Below, in pieces: positions 57,641-64,000 of a stretch of DNA of 64,000 nt (position 1 is its first letter; each line of letters starts with the position of its first letter). This stretch comes from Fusicatenibacter saccharivorans. Lineage in GTDB: Bacteria; Bacillota; Clostridia; Lachnospirales; Lachnospiraceae. The notes under the pieces were generated by a model. That model was given only the letters and a program-made list of their open reading frames with translations. It was not told the DNA's origin and searched no databases. Location: the NCBI RefSeq assembly GCF_027667425.1, contig NZ_JAQEGR010000005.1, forward strand, positions 62,001 through 126,000. The letters are read 5' to 3'. The position numbers and the translations under genes are program-made.

Positions 57641-58920
57641 CAGAAAAAGCTGCTATGTACAGCACACTTGGCATTTCCAAAGAGGTTTTCGCATTTGGAA
57701 CGAAAATTGAGGAAGAATTAAAAGAGCGTTTTGCAAAAATTGATGAAATCGCAGAATACAACCAGTTAAAGGTCATCCACGCCATGCAGGCAAGCAAGGT
57801 CAGCGAGGCATGCTTATATGGAACCACAGGATACGGATACAATGACCTGGGACGTGATACGCTGGAGCAGGTCTATGCAACGTGCTTCGGCACTGAGGAT
57901 GCACTGGTACGCCCGCAAATCGCCTGCGGAACCCATGCGCTTGCAACGGCGCTTTCCGGAAATCTCCGCCCGGGCGACGAACTGCTTTCTCCTGTTGGAA
58001 AACCGTACGACACCCTTGAGGAAGTGATCGGCATCCGCCCGTCCGTCGGATCTCTTGCGGAATATGGCGTAACTTACCGCCAGGTAGATTTAAAAGAGGA
58101 CGGCTCTTTCGATTACGAAGGAATCAAAAATGCCATCAACAAAAAGACAAAGATGGTGACGATTCAGAGGTCGAAAGGATATCAGACCAGACCGACGCTT
58201 TCTGTTACCCGCATCGGTGAACTGATTGCATTTATTAAAAATATCAAACCAGATGTCATCTGTATGGTCGATAACTGCTACGGCGAGTTCGTGGAGACGA
58301 TTGAACCGACCAATGTCGGTGCAGATCTGATGGTCGGATCCCTGATCAAAAACCCGGGCGGCGGACTGGCTCCGGCCGGCGGTTACATTGTTGGAAAGAA
58401 AAAGTACGTGGAAAATGCAGCATACCGTCTGCTCTCCCCGGGACTTGGAAAAGAGGTTGGCGCAACACTCGGTGTGAACGGTTCCTTCTACCAGGGATTC
58501 TTCCTGGCACCGACCGTTACCGCAGCGGCATTAAAAGGTGCTGTCTTTGCTGCAAATGTTTATGAGAAACTGGGATTTGCCGTTGTTCCAAACGGAACCG
58601 AGAGCCGTCACGACATCATTCAGGCGGTAACCTTTGGAAAACCGGAAGGCGTCATCGCATTCTGCCAGGGTATCCAGGCAGCTGCCCCGGTCGACAGCTT
58701 CGTTTCCCCGGAACCTTGGGATATGCCAGGTTACGACAGCCCAGTTATCATGGCAGCTGGCGCTTTCGTGCAGGGCTCTTCCATTGAACTTTCTGCCGAT
58801 GGCCCGATCAAACCGCCGTACGCTGTCTATTTTCAGGGTGGGCTTACGTGGCAGCACGCAAAATTCGGTATTCTGATGAGTCTTCAGAAACTCGTCGATG
58901 CCGGTATGGTGACATTATAA
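57634..58920 (+). CDS. Methionine gamma-lyase-family PLP protein
   Basis: 428 residues; the ATG overlaps the miaA stop by 7 bases. Fold-type I PLP enzyme of the former 'aluminium resistance' group: YGTTGYGYNDLGRDTLE, IACGTHALATALSGNLRPGD, MVDNCYGEFVE and the PLP-lysine segment MVGSLIKNPGGGLAPAGGY. Conserved position behind miaA in Clostridia. Exact substrate is not established; a Cys/Met C-S lyase activity is suggested by the family. Confidence 0.88.
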   Translation: MLTEKAAMYSTLGISKEVFAFGTKIEEELKERFAKIDEIAEYNQLKVIHAMQASKVSEACLYGTTGYGYNDLGRDTLEQVYATCFGTEDALVRPQIACGTHALATALSGNLRPGDELLSPVGKPYDTLEEVIGIRPSVGSLAEYGVTYRQVDLKEDGSFDYEGIKNAINKKTKMVTIQRSKGYQTRPTLSVTRIGELIAFIKNIKPDVICMVDNCYGEFVETIEPTNVGADLMVGSLIKNPGGGLAPAGGYIVGKKKYVENAAYRLLSPGLGKEVGATLGVNGSFYQGFFLAPTVTAAALKGAVFAANVYEKLGFAVVPNGTESRHDIIQAVTFGKPEGVIAFCQGIQAAAPVDSFVSPEPWDMPGYDSPVIMAAGAFVQGSSIELSADGPIKPPYAVYFQGGLTWQHAKFGILMSLQKLVDAGMVTL

Positions 58921-60107
58921 TGGCAAAAAATGTGGTAATTATCGGCGGCGGCGCGAGCGGACTGATGGCGGCAATTTGGGCCTCACGTCTCGGTGCCGCG
59001 GTCACCGTTCTGGAAAAGAACGATAAACCGGGCAGAAAGCTTCTTGCGACCGGAAACGGACGGTGTAATTTTACCAATCGTTATCAGGATGCATCGTGCT
59101 ACCGCACGGGAAATCAGGAGCGTGCATCACGGGTTCTCGAACAGTTTACCGAACAGGACACCGAACAGTTTTTTGAACAGCTCGGCATCCGCATCCGGAG
59201 CCGTGAAGGCTGGCTTTATCCGGCCAGCGAGCAGGCACAGTCCGTTCTTGAGCTGCTGATTTTGGAAGCCAGATTCCGAAAGGTAAAAATCAAGACACGG
59301 GAAACGGCTGTTGCAGTGGAAAAAGCCGAAAATGGTTATCTGGTGCGCACCGAAGGATGGCAGTACCCGGCTGACAGCGTCATCATCTGCTGCGGAAGCT
59401 GTGCTTCCCAGATCGCCGGTTCCGACGGAGATACACTTCGATTTGCCGATCAGCTTCAGCTCGCTTCGATTCCGTTTTTCCCGGCCCTCTGCCCGCTCCG
59501 CTGCAAAGGAAACCAGTTTTCCTCCTGGGCGGGTGTTCGGGTGCGCGCGAAGATTACGCTTCTGGTTGAAAATCAGGAGGTTCTGACGGAACAGGGAGAG
59601 CTGCAGCTTACCGACTACGGTGTCTCCGGCATCCCGGTATTCCAGATTTCCCGGTTCGCTGTGCGCGCCTGCATGCAGAAAAAACGCGCTGAACTTCTCG
59701 TAGACTTCTTTCCGGAACTGACGGAATCGGAGCTTACTGCAGAATTTGTCAGACGGCAGGAAATCTGCCCGTATAAAGCGCCAAAAGAGCTTCTGATCGG
59801 CCTTCTTCCGGAAAAACTCATTCCGGTTCTGATCGGAAAGAAAAAGATTCCGGAAGAAATGGCAGGCGCCATCAAATCATATCGTTTACAGATCACCGGC
59901 CAGACCGACTTTGGAAAAGCCCAGGTGTGTGCGGGCGGCATCACGCTCGACCAGCTTACGGATTCTCTGGAATCGGTACAGCACCCTGGTATTTTCTTTG
60001 CGGGAGAAGCCCTGGACGTCGACGGCGTCTGCGGCGGCTACAATCTCCAGTGGGCCTGGTCCAGCGGAAGTGCAGCCGGAAGAGCTGCAGCAGGAGAACA
60101 TTCATGA
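58920..60107 (+). CDS. YhiN/HI0933-family flavoprotein
   Basis: 395 residues from ATG 58920, overlapping the previous TAA by one base. FAD-binding VVIIGGGASGLMAAIWASRL, then KPGRKLLATGNGRCNFTN (family signature) and C-terminal FAGEALDVDGVCGGYNLQWA. NAD(P)/FAD-dependent oxidoreductase of unknown substrate, related to BaiN. Coupled to the next gene by ATGA. Confidence 0.88.
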   Translation: MAKNVVIIGGGASGLMAAIWASRLGAAVTVLEKNDKPGRKLLATGNGRCNFTNRYQDASCYRTGNQERASRVLEQFTEQDTEQFFEQLGIRIRSREGWLYPASEQAQSVLELLILEARFRKVKIKTRETAVAVEKAENGYLVRTEGWQYPADSVIICCGSCASQIAGSDGDTLRFADQLQLASIPFFPALCPLRCKGNQFSSWAGVRVRAKITLLVENQEVLTEQGELQLTDYGVSGIPVFQISRFAVRACMQKKRAELLVDFFPELTESELTAEFVRRQEICPYKAPKELLIGLLPEKLIPVLIGKKKIPEEMAGAIKSYRLQITGQTDFGKAQVCAGGITLDQLTDSLESVQHPGIFFAGEALDVDGVCGGYNLQWAWSSGSAAGRAAAGEHS

Positions 60108-61717
60108 TTCGGATACAGCAATTAAAGCTTCCAGTCACCCACACACAGGAGGAACTGGAACAGAAAATAAGAAAAACACTGAAAATCGGAAAACACGATC
60201 TGCAGGAAATTGAGCTCTTACGCCGCTCAATTGATGCCAGAAAGAAATCCGAATTAAAATACGTTTATCAGCTTGATGTAAAAGTAAAAGATGAGAATGC
60301 CGTACTGCGGAAGGCGAAAAATAACCAGATCGTAAAAGCGGAGAAAAAGCCATATGTGTTCCCAAAATCTGGAGAACAGACTCTTGTTCACCGGCCGGTT
60401 ATTATCGGAAGCGGTCCGGCAGGACTTTTTTGTGCCTATGTTCTCGCAAAGCATGGCTACCGTCCGCTCGTTCTGGAGCGCGGCGAATCTGCAGAACAGA
60501 GAAAGAAAAGTGTCGATGCGTTCTGGAAAACCGGCGTTCTGAACCCGGAATCGAACGTACAGTTCGGAGAGGGCGGCGCCGGTACGTTTTCGGATGGAAA
60601 ATTAAACACTTCGGTGAAGGATCCATCCGGCAGAAACCGTGAGGTACTCCGGATCTTCACGGAATGCGGGGCACCGGAAGAAATTCTGTACGATCAGAAA
60701 CCGCACCTTGGCACCGATCAGCTCATCGGAATTGTGACAACGATGCGGAAAAAGATCGAGGCATGGGGCGGAGAAGTCCGTTTCGGAGCAAAAGTGACGG
60801 ACTTTGGGATTGAAAACGGCAGACTCACTTCTGTAACCGTCAATGAAACCGAGAAGATTGCCGCGGAGACTGCAGTCCTTGCGATCGGCCACTCTGCACG
60901 CGATACCTTCTTTAAACTCTGCGAAAATAAGATCTCCATGGAAGCAAAATCCTTCGCTGTCGGCGTCCGCATTGAGCATCCGCAGAAGATGATCACGGAG
61001 GATCAGTACGGACCGGAGGCACCGGATTTCCTTGGGGCAGCACCGTATAAGCTCACCAATCAGTGTGAAAACGGAAGAGGTGTGTACTCATTCTGCATGT
61101 GTCCCGGCGGCTATGTTGTCAACGCATCCTCGGAAGCGGAACGCACCTGCGTCAACGGTATGAGTTATTCTGACCGGGAAGGTAAAAATGCGAACAGCGC
61201 TATGATTGTCACCGTAACACCGGAAGACTACCGCCCGTACCATGTAGAGGGAACGCCGGACGTACTCGATGGTGTGGCATTCCAGAGAGCGCTTGAACAC
61301 GCTGCGTGGGAAGCCGGAAAAGGCAAAGTTCCGGTGCAGCTTTTTGGTGATTTCTGTGAAAACAGAGTTTCTACAGCACTTGGAGAGGTAACCCCTTCCA
61401 TCTGCGGAGAATGGACTTTCGCCAATCTGCTGGAAGTTCTTCCGACGTTTATCGGAGACTCCCTTGTGGAAGGCATTCGTGCATCTGAGCGGAAAATCCA
61501 CGGCTTTTCCCGTCCGGACGCCGTTCTTTCCGGCGTGGAAGCGCGTACCTCGTCACCGGTCCGCATTGTAAGAAATGAAACGCTCGAAAGTCCGTCGCTT
61601 ACCGGTCTTTACCCGTGCGGAGAGGGCGCAGGCTATGCGGGAGGCATCACTTCCGCAGCCATGGACGGATTAAAAACGGCAGAGGAAATTGCAAAAAAAT
61701 ATATGAATTTTTCATAA
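60104..61717 (+). CDS. FAD-dependent dehydrogenase (COG2509-like)
   Basis: 537 residues. An N-terminal ferredoxin-like region of about 90 residues (IRKTLKIGKHDLQEIELL), then PVIIGSGPAGLFCAYVLAKH (FAD), QFGEGGAGTFSDGKLNT and the C-terminal LYPCGEGAGYAGGITSAAMD. Family of uncharacterised FAD-dependent dehydrogenases conserved in Firmicutes. Overlaps the previous gene by 4 bases. Confidence 0.88.
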   Translation: MIRIQQLKLPVTHTQEELEQKIRKTLKIGKHDLQEIELLRRSIDARKKSELKYVYQLDVKVKDENAVLRKAKNNQIVKAEKKPYVFPKSGEQTLVHRPVIIGSGPAGLFCAYVLAKHGYRPLVLERGESAEQRKKSVDAFWKTGVLNPESNVQFGEGGAGTFSDGKLNTSVKDPSGRNREVLRIFTECGAPEEILYDQKPHLGTDQLIGIVTTMRKKIEAWGGEVRFGAKVTDFGIENGRLTSVTVNETEKIAAETAVLAIGHSARDTFFKLCENKISMEAKSFAVGVRIEHPQKMITEDQYGPEAPDFLGAAPYKLTNQCENGRGVYSFCMCPGGYVVNASSEAERTCVNGMSYSDREGKNANSAMIVTVTPEDYRPYHVEGTPDVLDGVAFQRALEHAAWEAGKGKVPVQLFGDFCENRVSTALGEVTPSICGEWTFANLLEVLPTFIGDSLVEGIRASERKIHGFSRPDAVLSGVEARTSSPVRIVRNETLESPSLTGLYPCGEGAGYAGGITSAAMDGLKTAEEIAKKYMNFS

Positions 61718-61720
61718 TTC

Positions 61721-61750
61721 CTATACATCTGCGGAAAGTTGTGCTAGAAT
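61721..61750 (+). promoter_or_regulatory. Vegetative promoter candidate for radC
   Basis: Extended -10 TGCTAGAAT at 61742-61750 with a weak -35 near 61721. Contrasts with the AATACTAT class used in the element. Confidence 0.45.
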
Positions 61751-61811
61751 GATGGGTGATTCAAACCAATGTATTCCATGAAAATTCCCGGAAGAGTGGT
61801 GGGAGGAATAC

Positions 61812-62501
61812 ATGAGAAAAAATGGATTACGAAACCTGCCGACGATGGAACAGCCATATGAAAAATGCCTGGAAAACGGCCCGGAAAGCCTTTCCGACGC
61901 GGAGCTTCTGGCTGTCATTTTACGATGTGGGGCAAGGGGAAAAACATCCCTGGAGCTCGCAAGAGAAATTCTTTCCCTTCCCGGAAAAGAGGAGGGCCTG
62001 TTAGGACTCTATCACTGTACAAGACAGGAACTTCTGCAGATCCGCGGAGTCGGGGAAGTAAAAGCGATCCAGCTCCAGTGCATCGGTGAGCTTTCCAAAC
62101 GAATGGCCGCGGCCGGAGCAAGAAAAGGTCTCTGCTTTCATGATCCGGCTTCCATTGCGGATTATTACATGGAACGTCTCCGCCACGAGGATCAGGAGGT
62201 TCTTCTCTGCATGATGCTGGACACAAAAAATCAGCTTCTCGGAGAAAAGGAAATCACAAGAGGAACGGTCAATGCGACGATGATTTCGCCGCGGGAGCTT
62301 TTTCTTGCGGCACTGCAGTTCCGTGCGGTTCATATTCTGCTGGTTCACAACCATCCAAGCGGAATCCCGGAACCAAGCGGTGACGATATTACCGTGACAC
62401 GGCAGATCCGGCGGGCGGGCGAAATGCTCGGCATTACCCTGCTGGATCACATTATTATCGGGGATCACTGTTATACCAGTATGCTGGAACAGGGAATCTG
62501 A
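61812..62501 (+). CDS. radC: RadC, chromosomal copy
   Basis: 229 residues after GGGAGGA. N-terminal helix-hairpin-helix half (LLQIRGVGEVKAIQLQ) and JAB half with HNHPSGIPEPSGDDI and DHIIIGDHCYTSM. Full-length, unlike the element copy at 6248. Its role is not DNA repair as first thought and remains unclear. Located ahead of the mre cluster as in many Firmicutes. Confidence 0.93.
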   Translation: MRKNGLRNLPTMEQPYEKCLENGPESLSDAELLAVILRCGARGKTSLELAREILSLPGKEEGLLGLYHCTRQELLQIRGVGEVKAIQLQCIGELSKRMAAAGARKGLCFHDPASIADYYMERLRHEDQEVLLCMMLDTKNQLLGEKEITRGTVNATMISPRELFLAALQFRAVHILLVHNHPSGIPEPSGDDITVTRQIRRAGEMLGITLLDHIIIGDHCYTSMLEQGI

Positions 62502-62557
62502 TCCCGAAAATCCGAGGCAGAAATGCCCAAAGGAAGGGAACAAGTTAAAGGAGCACG

Positions 62558-63571
62558 ATGCAGATTCGAAATGTATACGGCATAGACCTTGGCACCAGTA
62601 CCGTCAAAATCTATGACCTGAAGAAAGACACAATCACAAAAGAAAAAAATATGATTGCCATACGCAACCGCGAACAGGTGATTGCCGTTGGAAATTACGC
62701 ATATGAAATGCACGAGAGAACGCCTTCCAATATCGAGGTAATTACCCCCATGAGCAACGGACGCATTGCGAATGTATTGATGGTAGAAGCCGTTTTGCAC
62801 ACGCTTCTCCATCGCTGTACGCGCCACATGGGATACCGCCCGGAGCTGTATTTTTCAGTTCCCTGCGATATGACAGAGATTGAACGGCGTTCTTATTATA
62901 CGATTGCACATAAGGGAGCCTTAAAAAACTGCCGCATGTATCTTGTGGATAAACCAATCGCGGATGCGCTGGCACTTGGCATTCCGATCAACCGCACGAA
63001 GGGTTCCATGATTGTCAACATCGGAGCGCAGAGCACAGAGATTTCTGTTATCGCCAACGCGAGGGTTATTTTTTCCAGAATCATCCCGGTAGGCGGAAAA
63101 CAGTTCAACGAATCGATATGCAATCTGAACCGCCGCAAAAACAATTTCCAGATTGGCTCCAAAACAGCCAAACGTGTCAAGATTGCGCTGGCGGATCTTG
63201 GAACAGACAAAAAAGAGGCGCGGAAGGTGCGCGGCGTAGATGGTGCATCCGGTCTTCCAATGGAAGGGATCATTACTTCTTCCCTCGTAAACGAAGCACT
63301 CCTTTCCGGTGTTAATGAGATCGGCGAGGAACTCAAGCATGCGCTGGAGCGTACACCGCCGCAGATCCACGATCATATCCAGAAAGAGGGTATTTACATC
63401 ACCGGCGGAAGCACAAGGATTCCGAACATTGACCGCTATCTTTCGAGACAGCTCGGCTGTCCGGTGCAGCTTTCCCAGTATTATGACCTCTGTACCATCT
63501 GTGGGCTCAAGGAACTGATCACGCACGATGCGCTGCATCGCTGGGCTTACACGGTAAATAAAAAGAAGTAA
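62558..63571 (+). CDS. mreB: MreB rod-shape actin homologue
   Basis: 337 residues after AAAGGAGCA. Actin-fold motifs: GIDLGTSTVKIYDLKK (phosphate 1), MIVNIGAQSTEISVI (phosphate 2) and IYITGGSTRIPNIDRYL (adenosine). MreB filaments under the membrane direct lateral wall synthesis. Compared with typical MreB the phosphate 2 segment has GAQST rather than GGGT. Next gene is mreC. Confidence 0.9.
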   Translation: MQIRNVYGIDLGTSTVKIYDLKKDTITKEKNMIAIRNREQVIAVGNYAYEMHERTPSNIEVITPMSNGRIANVLMVEAVLHTLLHRCTRHMGYRPELYFSVPCDMTEIERRSYYTIAHKGALKNCRMYLVDKPIADALALGIPINRTKGSMIVNIGAQSTEISVIANARVIFSRIIPVGGKQFNESICNLNRRKNNFQIGSKTAKRVKIALADLGTDKKEARKVRGVDGASGLPMEGIITSSLVNEALLSGVNEIGEELKHALERTPPQIHDHIQKEGIYITGGSTRIPNIDRYLSRQLGCPVQLSQYYDLCTICGLKELITHDALHRWAYTVNKKK

Positions 63572-63592
63572 ATCTATCAAAAAGGACCCGCT

Positions 63593-64000
63593 ATGAATAA
63601 GAAGAAAAAATTTCAGCTAAAAAGCAAACATTTACTTTTCATCATGACGTTCCTGTGTCTCTCCGGCATTTTAGGCAGTGCAGCAGACAAAATGCCGGTC
63701 ACGCCGATCCGGGAAGCCGCAGGCTTTGTGATCATCCCGTTTCAGAACGGAATTAACCAGATCGGTGCGTATTTGACAGACTGTCTGACCGGTTTCCAGA
63801 ACGTCAAAAAACTGTCTGCCGAGAAAGAGGAGCTTGAACAGAAGGTCACGGATCTGACTGAGGAAAACAATCAGCTTGTACAGGAGCAGCAGGAGCTGCA
63901 GCGTCTTCAGGAGCTGTATCAGCTGGACCAGTCCTACTCGGAATATGAAAAAGTAGCAGCACAGGTCATCTCAAAGGATCCGGGCAACTGGTATGATACC
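63593..64000 (+). CDS. mreC: MreC rod-shape protein, cut by window end
   Basis: First 136 codons. N-terminal membrane anchor (HLLFIMTFLCLSGILGSAAD), the coiled coil EKEELEQKVTDLTEENNQLV, and the start of the beta domain (AAQVISKDPGNWYDT), all typical of MreC. Forms the wall elongation complex with MreB, MreD and PBP2. Confidence 0.92.
   Translation, partial: MNKKKKFQLKSKHLLFIMTFLCLSGILGSAADKMPVTPIREAAGFVIIPFQNGINQIGAYLTDCLTGFQNVKKLSAEKEELEQKVTDLTEENNQLVQEQQELQRLQELYQLDQSYSEYEKVAAQVISKDPGNWYDT

Overview
The window joins two kinds of DNA. From about 52.0 kb to the right end it is the chromosome of a Lachnospiraceae-type Firmicute (Roseburia/Blautia-like; inferred from protein character and gene order, genus not resolved). 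This part is moderately GC-rich and holds mutS-mutL-miaA, a methionine gamma-lyase-family gene, two flavoprotein genes, radC, mreB and the start of mreC. From position 1 to about 52.0 kb it is AT-rich accessory DNA: one large integrated element whose right end carries an excisionase and a tyrosine integrase, and whose left end lies outside the window. I see no capsid, terminase, tail, relaxase or conjugation genes here, so the element class (ICE, phage-plasmid or island) stays open.

Element layout. 0-8.9 kb: many small unknown genes plus an ASCH protein, a truncated SSB and a RadC/JAB protein. 9.2-16.7 kb: an ABC ATPase fragment, a RecG-like helicase, a Dam-like methylase, an accessory SecA, a frameshifted membrane gene and a membrane-anchored GIY-YIG protein. 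16.9-26.5 kb: a dense field of small unknown genes. 26.7-31.0 kb: a DUF5688 gene, a serine-recombinase remnant and a minus-strand cassette of four secreted or surface proteins including a papain-like protease. 31.7-35.1 kb: two C5-cytosine methylases. 35.3-43.6 kb: small genes, a HicB-like protein, a NAGPA-family surface protein, a SLOG protein and an SH3-NlpC/P60-lysozyme secreted hydrolase. 43.6-50.2 kb: an NYN nuclease, two WGR-PARP proteins with complete H-Y-E triads, a metallophosphoesterase, a YaiI/YqxD protein and a protein of six HTH-like repeats. 50.2-51.8 kb: xis and int.

Two things stand out. First, at least 12 transcription units in the element start with the same module: a TTTRTT / AT(T/A)CTA promoter, then exactly 13 nt after the octamer start a TCAGnnn...nnnCTGA stem whose last three pairs covary between copies, with a Shine-Dalgarno-like AAAGGAG in most loops and a conserved ATnTGTC tract before the real ribosome site. 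Several copies are fused to the terminator of the preceding gene. Methylases, PARPs and many unknown genes share it, so they look like one regulon. Second, integration replaced the 5' end of mutS: int and mutS overlap by ATGA, and the AT-rich element end codes for a substitute MutS N-terminus that keeps the conserved SPMM and FYE motifs. Mismatch repair is therefore physically and perhaps transcriptionally tied to the element.
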